Source: Carettochelys insculpta
Taxonomy: Eukaryota > Chordata > Testudines > Carettochelyidae
Length of the DNA: 64,000 bases
Reading direction: 5' to 3'
Assembly (NCBI RefSeq): GCF_033958435.1
Contig: NC_134137.1
Coordinates: 177,457,501-177,521,500 of the forward strand
A program made the position numbers and the translations under genes. This document shows, one piece after another, positions 44,819 through 56,332 of this stretch. The notes under the pieces were generated by a model. The model did not search any database, was not told the DNA's origin, and saw only the letters and a program-made list of their open reading frames with translations. How positions within the stretch are numbered: position 1 is the stretch's first letter; every line of letters starts with the position of its first letter.

Positions 44819-45783
44819 CTGTCCATTTACAGGAATCTGCTCTAAAGGAGCTAGCATCAATTGCTGCACCAGCTGAAGAGAAGACGAACACTAATAGCAC
44901 GCAAATGCATGAATTGACCCTTGCTCCTCAGTGCAAGGCTGTAACAAAACAAGGATCAGAACCAACTGATTCTGCAGGAGGTGGTGACCAGGAAGTGAGA
45001 GAAGAGAAATCCAGGCAAGAGGAAAGAAGTGAGCTTCATGATGAACCTGATAGCATATCTGACAGGGAGACAGGCACTGGAAAACATCACCACCTGCACC
45101 TTTCCAGCTGCCATGAATGCTTTGAACTCGAAAACAGCACCATTGAGTCAGTCAAATTTGCTTCATCAGAAAATATTCCAGAACTTCCAGATGATTGCAG
45201 TGCTAGTGTGGAAGAGGTTTCTGATTGTGGTCTGGCAAGAGAACTAAAAAGAGTAAATCTCACTGGAAGGCCTCCCAATGTCCTAATTTATGTGGGCTCT
45301 GACACAATGAAAGTCAAATTTGAAAAGATAAAATCAGTCCTCAATGAGTGTATTGATAGAGACAGCTACACCATCTACCAGCTGACTGAGGAACAAGTTC
45401 TGAAGGTTCCATGGCTTGATAACTCGTTGTTGTTGGTTATTGCCACAGAGGAACCCGTTTCTGAGGACAATCGCAAACAGTTCCTGACCTACTTGTCAAA
45501 AGGTGGGAAGGTTTTAGGACTTTGTGCCTCTTTTACATTTGGCAGTGTATGGGTAAGGAGCAAAAGTGAATTGAAGAAGACCATCCAAGAATTAGTGTTC
45601 TATAAAACAGACAACAGTGAAATTAAATTAAACCTTCTGACTAGTGGAAATGTTTTTGAGGAAGAGATGAAGGAAAACCTCAGCCCAGCGAAGTCGCTGA
45701 GTCACTTAAGTAACATGTCTAAAGATAGGATCATTGTTCACCTGCCGCATGGAGAGTGTGGAGGAGAAGCTATTCTGTGTCAG
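44819..45783 (+). CDS. HLCS: HLCS coding exon 4 (N-terminal regulatory domain)
   Basis: The exon is 965 nt (phase 1 in, phase 0 out). Acceptor gaaatctttcag, donor TGTCAG/GTACTG. It encodes SVHLQESALKEL, an acidic low-complexity linker, HHLHLSSCHECFELENSTIE, then the biotin-protein-ligase N-terminal fold related to class I glutamine amidotransferases (about residues 350-470: VLIYVGSD, LLLVIATEE, GGKVLGLCASFTFG), and DRIIVHLPHGECGGEAILCQ. In HLCS this domain precedes the ligase core and affects substrate selection. The nucleophile-elbow position holds Cys (codon 45523-45525, predicted residue 427). Strong similarity to human HLCS throughout makes the assignment secure. Confidence 0.95.
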
Positions 45784-47705
45784 GTACTGTATGTAAGAAT
45801 ACCTAAAATGCTTGTTGCCATAGTATAATATGATTATTTTGGTGTGCCTCTAGATTTCAAGTGTCTTCCATTATAAATTCATTTTTGTTTTCTCTCTGCA
45901 GTCTGCAAACAGGAATACATGTCTCAAATTTGGTAGGCTAGGCAAAGGACTGAGGCAGAATTTTTCTACCTGAATCATGCGATTCAGATCATTAGAAGAG
46001 GAAAAATAGCTTTTTATCTGTTTGTAGCAAAATAAAAGGAGGGGGCATAAAACTGTTTTTTTATTGGGCTCACCTTACTGAGTTTTTGTACAGAGGATGA
46101 AATGGGAGAGAAACCTAAGCGTCTAAACCTCAGAAATAGTCAACCTTTTACCCTTATTTTAATTGCGGGATATACTTTTTTGTGGGGGACTCAGGACTTA
46201 CGTGCATGTGTTTATTCTTCCAGTAATATGAGTCATCTTGCAATTACATCAGAAAACTTCATCAGGGTCTTTTCCAGGTGCTTTCTCCTCACCAGAGGAC
46301 TACAGAATGTATAGATGAAATTCCTTTCAAACTCACCAAGCCCAAGGCAAATCCCATTGTTCCTTGATAACAATAGCTGCCAGATTTGCCTTTAGCAGTT
46401 TACTCTGTCACCTTCCCATTTCCCTTTTTGCAACTTTCCAATCTAAAGGTATGGAAAAGGGCATTTTGGAGCATTTATAGAGTGTCTTAGGTATGCAGTG
46501 ATCAGCTTAACTGCATATCTCCCAGTTAGAATGTTCCTTTTTAAAGCCATACACATTTGCTGGTGTTACTCTGGAGTGTCACTGCCAACAGACTTTGGCA
46601 TCTTGGGAAAACCTGGTTATGTAGATCAAACGTTATAGTTTTGTTATAACAGTTTCTGCCACCCATGTGTGGATACTTGAACTAGAAAATTGATTAAGCA
46701 CTGTTGTTATCCGTTTCTTTTAAGTTGCATGGTAAAACCTGCTTTGCTGTAGCATTTAAATTGACTCCGTCCTCTAATAAAATTTAATACTGCAGTGGTT
46801 TTCCTGAGAAAAAGGGCAATGTGGGGTAACTTCAGAAATCAGATTAAAAGGATTAGAATGTCATTTGATTTTTACATTACTTCTAGTCCGCATCTGGAAA
46901 GGCATATTGTTCTTTTCAAGCCTATATTGATAAAAATATTGTCAGTGACATCAGCCAGGAAATATTCAGACTCACAGGCTAGTTATTTCTCTCTTCTACA
47001 CTGGTCTAATTTCATAACATTACGTCTTCAATAAGTTTGTGTGGCTGAATTATAGAAGACTAGATAGTGCATGTTTTAGACAGAGAAAATAAAACGTTCA
47101 AAAATGTATGAAAGCATAAGACAAATATATACTTTATATTTTTCTAAATGTATTAAACATCTTAGAACTTCTATAAGATGCAATGTATAATTTTAGGAGG
47201 GCTAGCGTGGGATGCTGTATTTCAGCTGTGCTCCTCAAGGCTTGTTGACACTGAGAGTTACTGTGCAGGAAGAGAGTGTGAGAACGTATAGCACTAGTTA
47301 GCCACATATTAAATCTCGTTGTGGATCCTGCAACCATGCTCAAAGTTTTTTGTGGTTAGCTTTAATTTATTGCTCTTTAGAAATATGATTTAGCGGTACT
47401 TCAAAATGCATTAAAGTATTTTAAGCATATGGTGGCAGCATTGCTACCAACAAATATTCTGCAATTGGAAGTGAATTTCTTTGGTTCGTGAGCCAGAATA
47501 GATTCCAGAATAGTCTCCTCTATACTGTGATAACAGAAATAAAAAATGGCAAAAACATTTTGTCAGTAAATACATGGACTCCAAGTACATGCTGGAGGGC
47601 AGACAAACTTTGTAAGGAGCACATTTTTAAGCACTTTTCAGAGAGGAGCAGTAATTTACCTATAGCTCTAATCTCTTCCTTGGAAGTTAAGGGTTCATTA
47701 GTCTA
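45784..47705 (+). other. HLCS intron 4, no feature seen
   Basis: AT-rich intron with no exon or clear repeat termini. Confidence 0.4.
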
Positions 47706-47707
47706 TA

Positions 47708-48192
47708 CAGGTTGCACCTCCCAAAACCAGGATTCTTTGGTCCGGCAACATCCATGGTCCAGCAGGACCACAGATGTTACTAGACCAGAAAGCCCCAGGC
47801 TGGGTAGTTGGGATGGCTGGTGGCCCTGGCCAGGCCCAGAGCTGGGGCCAGGCCTGAAGCCCAGCTGGGGTTGGAGCTGACTTCCACAGGGTTGGGACTA
47901 CATCCAACAGCCCAGCTGAGGCCAGAGCTAGAGCTAGCCTCCACAGAGCTGGGTTTGCGTCCAGCAGACCAGCCAGGGCTGAAGCCAGCATCTGCGGTCA
48001 GCAGCCCACTTGTGGGTGGCACTGGTGTCAGCCCAGCAGGAGCTATGACCGGACAGAAGGTAAGGCGAGCCCATGGGCTTGGAGGTAGAAGCAGGTGAAC
48101 AGAGCAAAGCAGAACCAGTAGCAGGCTGGGGGACGTCCTGTCCAGCAAATTCCTTCATCAGGTCCCTAGCCAGACGAGGAGGTGCATACCTG
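47708..48192. mobile_element. Tigger-like MITE with GC-rich core, TA duplication
   Basis: The left end CAGGTTGCACCTCCC (47708) and the right end GGAGGTGCATACCTG (ending 48192) are inverted repeats with one insertion/deletion difference, flanked by TA (47706-47707, 48193-48194). The interior has 'ggtccggcaacatccatggt' near the left end and a repetitive GC-rich core of 'gccagagctgggg' words. The frames within it are composition artefacts. Confidence 0.7.
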
Positions 48193-48449
48193 TACAGTTT
48201 GGATTTGTGTCTGTTTGACAGGCATTAAAGATGTCAAAACTCTACTCATTAATACACCTCATATTTTTCATCATATAAAATCTAACTACTTCGAACACAC
48301 GGGTTACACTAAATTTTACATTGCACTTGTACTCAATTCAGGCAGTAGTAAGTGAATAGATACCAAACTTTTTGAGGGCACCACTGCTTTTGTCTACATC
48401 ATCTACTGTCTTTTGTATTGGTGACTTTTTTCTTTTTCTACCTTCCCAG

Positions 48450-48632
48450 ACATACTTGGAGATGGATATTGCTTCTCTGACTACACAATCCCAAGAAGAC
48501 TTCAATTCGCTCAAACTGAGCAATGCCAAGAGATATGAAGTCCTTAAGGAAATTCTGACATTACTTGGCCTGAGTTGTGAATTAAGTGAAGTTCCTTCAC
48601 TAACTCCTATTTATTTGCTCTCTTCTGATGAG
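48450..48632 (+). CDS. HLCS: HLCS coding exon 5
   Basis: The exon is 183 nt (61 codons), phase 0 on both sides. Acceptor accttcccag, donor GATGAG/GTAAGC. It encodes TYLEMDIASLTTQSQEDFNS and RYEVLKEILTLLGL, ending LTPIYLLSSDE. This is the last part of the HLCS N-terminal domain before the linker and the biotin-ligase catalytic core. It is the last HLCS exon I can find. The catalytic signature (a GRGGNVW-type biotin-binding loop in the human protein) is not encoded in the following 15 kb, so intron 5 is at least 15.4 kb, unless a short exon was missed. Confidence 0.93.
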
Positions 48633-49281
48633 GTAAGCTTTTTACTTAAATTGCGGACATAAAAGATTCAAACTAAGTAGCTTATTGCTCGATTTCAAAA
48701 AAGCAAAATTATCTTTTTTATAGTTGTGCCGTAGAAAGGGTGACCAACTACTTCGGGCCAAATAATTTGAAAATTTACCAAAAGTTACTAAAAGTTAATC
48801 TAGAGAGATGAGAAGGTATAGGCCATATCTTAATTGTATCTCATGCTGATTTAGGGATGTGATTTGTTTTGCTTTAGACCCATAGGGTTTTCAACCATGT
48901 CTTATGAGGCACCATGATTAAAAAGAAAGCCATCAAATTCTTAACTTAATACAAAAATAGAAAACATAGTAAATCACGATGACTTCAGTTACAGTTCTTT
49001 TATGTCTTTCTCCTTGAAGAGTTGTCAACAGAGGTTACGCCTCAGATAGTGGGCCAATTTTTTGTGGAGGCATTCTTCTCTACGAGAGGGCCTTCCTCTT
49101 ATTCTTCATATCATCAGTATGTTGTAGAAATAGTGCTGTGTTTGGAATGCGACTGTTTGTGTCATATTGCTATGACATTAATGTAGCGGTCAGGCTGTTA
49201 GGCATCTATCTCAGCGAGTGAGATCAATTAACCATTACATGCAACTTTGACAGTGTTACTAACTACAGAGTCTGGTAGTGC
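48633..49281 (+). other. HLCS intron 5, no feature seen
   Basis: Plain AT-rich intron. Confidence 0.4.
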
Positions 49282-49283
49282 CT

Positions 49284-49520
49284 CAGGGTATGTCTACATT
49301 ACACAGCTTTTAGCGGCGCACAGCCTTATTACAGAAAGTCAGCTTGTGTGAATGCTACTTACCGACTCTTGTGCCAACAAAATAATTCACCCCCTTTGAG
49401 GGAGTTTCGCTTTGTTGGCAGCAGCATACTTGCACTTGCCGTCTCAAAGCTTTTGTGTTCATGGGGTTTTGTTAAGCGCCTGTGAACGGAATTTTTGTTA
49501 AGTGCAGATGAAGACGTACC
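49284..49520. mobile_element. Harbinger-like MITE, TCA target duplication
   Basis: The left end GGGTATGTCTACATTACACA follows TCA, and the right end AGACGTACCC (ending about 49520) is followed by TCA. Ends are inverted and match the window's Harbinger-like family. No ORF. Confidence 0.6.
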
Positions 49521-50987
49521 CTCAGAGAATGAATTGTTTAACGCAGGCAGCGCTGCTACATTTGTGCCTCTAACCTGCCTCATACATTTAAAAAAAAACA
49601 AACATGAGCTGCAGTAGCAAGGGGAGTCTGTCTTTCTCTCTCATGCACTTGTTTGCGTGTATGCCCAGCACCCCATTTCCAGGGGTGATCCTGCAGGCAT
49701 GCATACCTAGTCTCCCTCTCCCCGCATCTCTGAGGCTGCTCCCAGTGTAGGCACACTGCAATAGACATGCAGCTGTGGAAGTGGCATGTGTCCTCTGGCT
49801 GATTTTTTTCTTAAATTCTTCTGTGCAAGGGTCACGGAAAAATGCAGGTCAGATGACTGGGGTGCAGAATCCCCCAGGAATGAAAGGATTACTGCTCTTC
49901 TGTGGTTCTTTAGCTGCTAAATGCATTTTTGAGGTTTACTTTGGGGAAACTGTGGGGCTCAAACATTTTAAAAGCAATTTGGCTTATTGCTGATGGAACA
50001 TTTTAGCCCTTTGTGAATAAAATCTGCACTGTAGTCATCTGTATCCTTGCACAGTATTGAAATCTACAGAGTGGAGCAGTTACAGTAAGGAAAGGGAAAT
50101 TTGAGAAATTTAGAAGGCATAATTAACTTTTTTAGAGTTAGAGAATTATGTATATATGGGGCCACAGAAATGAAACAGCAATCTCAGATTATGGAGAGCT
50201 GAGTTGAAATGAGAGAGTCAATGTTGAAGGACTATAGTATATGGCAGAGGTGGGCAAAATTTTTGAGCTGAGGTCCACATTGAGTATGAAAATTTTATAG
50301 AGGACCAGATAGGGAAGGCTGTGCCTCCTCAGTCAGGCATGACCAGGTTCTTGTCCCATATTCATACCCTTCTCCTTGTTCCCTGCCTTCTGACCATTCT
50401 CTGGGACTTACCTCCTCCTACTGAACTTTTCTGTCCCTTGGCCACCCCTGCCCCTCTAGAACTTCTTGGCTAACCCCCTTCTGCTGCCTGGGACCTGTGT
50501 GAATGCCTGTCTCTCTCAATATATATATATATATATATTCTGGGGTTCAATTACATGCCTAGTGGGGATACATGAAATTGAGCTATCGGGGTCGACACTC
50601 AAACCATGTACTCCCCAGTCTCTCAAGGAGTATGGGAGGTCAACGGGAGAGTTTCTCCTATTGACCGCCTTCAGTGAGGATGGCCAGGTGAGTCGATTAT
50701 AGGTATGTCAATTCCAGCAGTGCAATTGCTGTAACTGGAATTACTTATCTACCATGGAGTTTAAGGTCTAGTGTTGACCTGGCTCAAGATGCCACCAGTA
50801 ATGCTAATTAATTTCTGCTAACACTTGCTATTTAGTGGTATACTTTTCATTTGCAGTTTCGTTAAACAGATTCTTGTGAAACCTATCATACAGTTATATG
50901 GTTAAGTGAAGGTTATAAAAGTCAAGTTGCAAATGAAGTGTTATTTGAGGGTTGTTTTGCTGTGGTGTTAGGTTTCAAAATGCCATA
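49521..50987 (+). other. HLCS intron 5 with hAT-like end and TA microsatellite
   Basis: CAGAGGTGGGCAAAATTTTT at about 50246 resembles a hAT-type left end (compare 10336). A (TA)n microsatellite lies at about 50519-50539. No gene. Confidence 0.35.
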
Positions 50988-51333
50988 CAGTAAAACCCCT
51001 ATTTACGTGATTTTGAGTTGTGCGTTACTTGGATTAATGCAAGTTGAAATCGTGAGTGGTGGGGAGCTGGGAGCCAGGTGACAGCCTGGCTCCGATCCGC
51101 TTGTGGGAGCTGGGAAATGGACCAGTGCTGCTGCAGTGGTCAGTTTCCTGGCTCCCACGAGTGGCAGGGAGCAAGGAACCAGGCAGCAGCTTGGCTCCCA
51201 GCTTCCCTCTGTTCCTGGCTCTCCTCTGCTTGCAGGAGCCAGGCTGCCGCCAACTTGTGTGAAATCCGACTTGCACATGGTTGCCTGGGAATGCAACCTA
51301 TGCATAAGTTGCATCATTCTTAGTGGTTTTAAT
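50988..51333. mobile_element. Tigger-like MITE with GC-rich core
   Basis: The left end CAGTAAAACCCCTATTTACG (50988, preceded by TA) pairs with a diverged right end near 51318-51333 (ttagtggttttaata). The core consists of 'ggagctgggagccagg' words, as in 4782-5554. The right boundary is approximate. Confidence 0.5.
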
Positions 51334-52304
51334 ACATATTTTTTAAGTTGGTATTTTAATAGGTATTGTCAAACTACTATTCAGAATAATATCTGATACT
51401 TATGAATAAAACCTACCTTTTTATAAGTAATTAAGCATCTAAGTATCAGAATAAATAAGAACACGTGGTCATTTAAATGTTTTCTGACTGGTTATTCATT
51501 TCTGTAGATGTGTTTTGCCTTTCCTTTACATAGAAACTTTCTCTTAAAGTATTCAAATCCTTCAAAATAATTTGGAGCGCATATTTGAAATCTGAAGAAT
51601 AGTTAAGTGGCTAGTTTAAAGTCACAGAATGAATCAGTGGAATGAGGGAGAGCTGACTCCCAGGCTAGTGCAGCATTGCTGACCTCTAGCACTTGAGTCA
51701 TGAGTCTGGCTCCAAAATAATCATGAGATGTAGTTAGTCATTGATATTTAAAAACTGTGGGTACATTCCTGTGCGGATTCAAACTGTGGATCCAGATCCA
51801 GTTCACATCTGCCAGGCTCAGCTCATCTGATTTGCAATCCACAATCTAGATTTTACTTGTATCTGCACAACAGATCTGATAAGGATGCAGGAGGGAGCAC
51901 AGACCAGTAATGTTGTGCAGGGAAGAGACAGGTAGCAGAAAAGCACAGCCGAGGGTATGGGGCAGCAGGGACCTGGGACCAGACTCAGTAGCTAAGTGCT
52001 CACCAGGAGGGCAGGAGTGGGGCTGGCAGTCCCAGCACTTGGTGCCTCCTCCAGAGAGATTTTGGACACAACTAAGGGAAATGCCCTGCTCCAGCTCCTT
52101 TCCACGTGCTGGGTCTGGGGGGGGAGGAAGAGGAAGGAGGAGATCCCTGCCCTGGTATCCAGACATGAAGCAGATATTTGTGGATATGCAGTACTCTAAC
52201 TGTGGGTGCTCTTGGTTTTCTTTCTGCTGATTGAGGTTTTAAGGTTCATGTTTTTAAACCGCTGTACCCATGAAGATTAAAAACTACATTCCTTTAAGGT
52301 AAGG
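51334..52304 (+). other. HLCS intron 5, no gene seen
   Basis: AT-rich to 51880, then a GC-richer block with short open frames on both strands (51846-52230) lacking any recognisable domain. Confidence 0.35.
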
Positions 52305-52480
52305 TGAGATTCTTCTTTGAGAAGTATTTTTATAGGTGTTGCACTTCATGTGTACGTGTGCTCCCTGCACCTTTGACTGAATATTTTGGTAGCAGTTCCT
52401 GGTTGGCCTATGCATGTGCTGTACGCATACTTGTTTCCTGCAAAGAGACTTATTTCTGAGAGCATTCTGTACCAAACGTT
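52305..52480 (+). mobile_element. Possible solo, diverged DIRS-family terminal repeat
   Basis: The segment aaggtgagattcttctttga, then ataggtgttgcacttcatgt, follows the same order of words as the DIRS end at 34544 ('ttcttcttcgag ... gggtgctccac-t-aggtg'), with many substitutions. No internal DIRS coding sequence is adjacent. Resemblance was judged by eye only. Confidence 0.35.
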
Positions 52481-53503
52481 AACAATTTTGCACCAAAAGA
52501 TTCTATGCACAGCATTTTTGAATTCTGCAAAATTGTGTGTGTTTGTCAAATAAATGTGGAGGTTTAAGCATGGCAGTGGGTCTCCACCCAACCCGACACA
52601 GCACAAGGACTGGGCTGGCCCAAGAAACACCCCAGGACCCTGCCCCTCTGTTCTGTGTGCACCAGGCATGGGAAGGTAGGATCCAGGTGAGAGGGTTTTG
52701 TGGGAACAGTTTGTATGCAGGTAGCTCAGTGGAGGATCTGGGTGTGGGGGAGATCTGGATGCACAAAGTTTGCTTGGGAGTCCTGGACGTTATAGTAATG
52801 GGACTCTGGGTAGCGGGAGAAGTCCAGGGAAAAGTTACTCAGCAAGGCTAGGTCTGGATTTGGGTGGTAGTACTTGGCAGGGGGGCTTTGGGTGTGCAGG
52901 GCTTGGTAGGGAGTCCAGGTGCAGTTGATAAGGGCCAAGTAAGATAGGAATCTGGATGTGAGTGGCTCATGAAGTGGTCCAGGAGCAGGGATAGTGGGGC
53001 TTGCCAGAGGGTATTCTGGATGGGTAGCGGGAGGCTGAGGCTTGGTGGGAGAATCTGGGTATGACAGGGTCTGGAAGCAATGAGATCGGCTGGATGGGTA
53101 GCAGCTCCCTGTACAGTTATCCCTCTCTCTACAGGTGAAGAATGATGGGTGTAGGAATCATGGCAGGGAGAGCTGGGAGAGTTTGCAGAGCTTCCTACAG
53201 CCAGGGGAAAAACCTGGAGATGGGTCAGATATTCCCTTATATGTCAGGCAGGGGAAGAAATACTGTCCTCCAGAGCTAGCTACTGATCCCAGCACAGGAT
53301 AGGAACCACCAGCAGGGTCCTCTCCAATATTTCCTCCTAGTGATTTACCTCTCTGTTGGTGGCCCTGGGCACCGAAATATACTGCTGGGGAGTATACTCT
53401 TGTGGCTTCCCTGTCAAAAAGTCATTTTTCTGTGGGGAAGCAACCTGTAGTCCTTTAAGTACTAACCACAACAATCGCTAACAATTTAAAAAAAAAAAAA
53501 GTA
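52481..53503 (+). other. HLCS intron 5, GC-rich repeat-like block
   Basis: The block after gtttgtcaaataaatgtgga (52533) is GC-rich to about 53330 and reads like an old LTR or composite repeat, with no definable ends and no gene. Confidence 0.3.
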
Positions 53504-53511
53504 GGTTACAA

Positions 53512-53698
53512 CCTTGTTTCCCAAAATGTGGTACGCTTGCCATGGGTGGTACACAAAAGGATTTTAAAGTGTACATAGCAGAAAATAAATTACTGAAGAT
53601 CAGGAGATAAGCACTGGGATGGCACTGGGAGAGGAGGTATGCTGGTAAGGCCAAACTCCCAAAAGGGGTACATGAATTTTTAAGTTTGAGAAACACTG
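53512..53698. mobile_element. hAT MITE with perfect 8-bp duplication
   Basis: The ends CCTTGTTTCCCAAAATGTGG and AAGTTTGAGAAACACTG are hAT-type inverted repeats. GGTTACAA flanks the element exactly on both sides (53504-53511 and 53699-53706). The element is 187 bp and non-coding. Confidence 0.8.
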
Positions 53699-53706
53699 GG
53701 TTACAA

Positions 53707-56024
53707 AATTGCAGATTCCGTTAGTGAATTTGTCAGTGCAGAGACAGAGACATGTCTGCGTTGCCTCGCATTTTGGACTAAGGGGCATGAATAGCAATAT
53801 GCATGTAAGTACTGCTCTGTAACTCCTCTCTGTGAATGTGAACCTTAGGGTCCTGAGTTGACATTGATGTAGTCGTCTTCCTTCTACTTTAGTGTGAAAT
53901 GGGACCCTTTAAGGTGTTTCCACTGCATCCACACAGGAGATTCATGGTGCAGCACTTCAATGTGTGCAGCTTTCTTGTCCCCTTCATTGACAGCATGGGA
54001 CTGTATAGGTGTGCCTTTACTCTACTCCTGCTTGCACAGAGGCCAGCACAGTGTGACCCTTGTATTTATGAGACTGTCTGGGCACTGCTGAAGGCATCAC
54101 ATTCAAATAGCTAGAAATCTGTAATTTTTGAGAACTGCTGGCAGTTTTGATCTATTCATTTGGCGTTTAATTGATCTCACCACAAGGTGTCACTTCTGAG
54201 CTGGATTTACAGAGCCGTTAGAAATGACATTGTGAAGTAATGAAGGAGAATAAGATTCTTGTATGATGCATTGTACATAGTCTTATACATGGTCACAGTG
54301 GCTGAAACATTTTATCGTATACTCAAACCTCTTTAGTCTGGCAACCCTGGGAAATAGGGTGTGCTGGATTGTATAATTGTCTGGGACATGGAAGGTGCTG
54401 GTGCATCTGGGTTAAGGGAGTGAGGGGCTGGGGAGCCTCCATAGAAGCACGTCACCTCACTGCCTTTTCCCCAGCTGGGGGATAAGAGAAGTGAGTGGCA
54501 GTGCTTAGAACCACTTCCTCCTCCCCTCTGCCAGGATCCAAACCATGACTGTTCCTGGATCAGGGAGCTTTTAGGGTATTTGACTTTCTCCAACTGTAAA
54601 AATATTTTAATATCACAAAAATTCACAAGGTGTACAATATAAGAATACAGAGCAACCAGTAGGAGAGTTCATCTTTATTAAGCATCTTTCTGTTTTAAGA
54701 GATTATCCAAATGTGAAACTGGTTTGCACTCAAAAATATTGCCTTTCAGTAAACTAATTTTTGTTAGTCTATTGAGTGTTTGGCTGAGAGAGGGAGTTGG
54801 AAAAAGCTCCTATGATCTATTTTTTGGAATTAGGGAAAAAAATCAAGTGGTGTGTGTGGTGGGTTTTTTTGTTTGTTTTTTTTTTTTAAGGTGGCAATAA
54901 TAAACGTATGTTGTATAGTAAACTTTCATATCCGGTATTCTGTCATCTGGAACTCTCAAATAACCAGCATTTTAACCATAAGTAATTTTTAGTTACATTT
55001 TGTTTCCATACACTATAGTGAAATTAAATACAAATAAATACGATAAAACCAGTATAAGTTTACAGCACACAATAGTACTGCTGTTGGTGAATAAAGTACT
55101 CTGCATGCATTTTTGTTAGTTTCTTAATACCTAATCTTGTTTTTCTTTAGTGCTATGCATTGTTAGGTGTACCTTTGTTATCCAGAATATGTGAATATTT
55201 GGCAGCTTCCTGGTCCCGGGACTGCCAGTAGGCAAGTGTTTAGTGTATATTTTACAAGTGAGAGAAGCTGCCCCTTGACTCACACAGCATTAAGTGTTCA
55301 TAGTTGCTTGTATGTCATGTGTTGGACAGTACTTGTAAAAGTATATAGAATTTTATGGAGACGTTATTTTGGTACACGTTTGAGAAATTTGGAAAAGATA
55401 GGCAATTTTTGTTGTTGGAGCATAGACACATTACATGTAGCAGTTTCCAAAAATGCTGTTCACAATACTGTATGCATTAACAAGTTAGTAAGAGCTTTTA
55501 CCCAAAGTTAGCCAAAAATATTCTTACAGATTATCTCTAATGTTAAATTGGTGCATGCTGAGACCTGACCAAAGTGAAAATCATTACAGGTGCTGCATTT
55601 CAGGATTGCTCCAGGTAAGTATGTATGCTGTTTCACAACCATCATTCTCTGTTGGAAGCCCTGTTCTTTACACTGCATTTTACTTTGGAGGACAGAAAAT
55701 ATTAATATAGTTGTTCTAGTAGCTCACAAGGCTGTTGTCAAAAATAAGAAAATGTGAGTGTCATGCTCAGGTTTCTCTCAGTCCATCACATCTGCACTAG
55801 TACATAACTACAGTTCAGGGAGTGAATACTCTGTGCCTTGGAGCTTGGATGTCTATCAATAGCATGTTGTGCTGTGAGCCATTAAGTTGGACTAAGTTTT
55901 CTTGCATTCAGCTTGTTTCTGTTGAAGTTGCATTGGAGGATAATAGTCTATGTGGTTCCATGTTCCATATGTGCACATGGTTTTAGTGTGTAAAGAAAAA
56001 GAATCTAAAAAAGTCATCTTACAA
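53707..56024 (+). other. HLCS intron 5, Tigger-like fragment
   Basis: A Tigger-like left end (tagtaaactttcatatccgg, about 54918) resembles the start of 4782-5554 but has no clear partner end. The rest is AT-rich intron. The 114-residue frame at 55167-55511 has no recognisable domain. Confidence 0.35.
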
Positions 56025-56332
56025 CAGTCTTTCTTAAATTAAGATCTGTGGAACACTGGTGTTCTATGAACAGCTTGCAGGTGTGCAGCGAGCATCTGAC
56101 ACTTTTTTTTTTATTTCATACACTGGTATATATTTTCTGTAATTAAAACCAGATGCAATGTTACTACTTCATTGCTATGATAGTTGATTAAATTACTTCA
56201 TGTAGTCTTTTCTGTATATGTATCAGGTTGTGGGTTTTTTGGGGTCTGATTTTTTGAGACAATTTTCGTAGGTATTCTACATTAAAATATTATTATTTGA
56301 TATTCTGTGATCTCAGAGCTTAAGAAACACTG
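56025..56332. mobile_element. hAT MITE
   Basis: The ends CAGTCTTTCTTAAATTAAG and GAGCTTAAGAAACACTG are inverted hAT-type termini. The flanking octamers TCTTACAA and CTTTGCAA are consistent with a diverged 8-bp duplication (5 of 8 identical). Non-coding. Confidence 0.6.
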
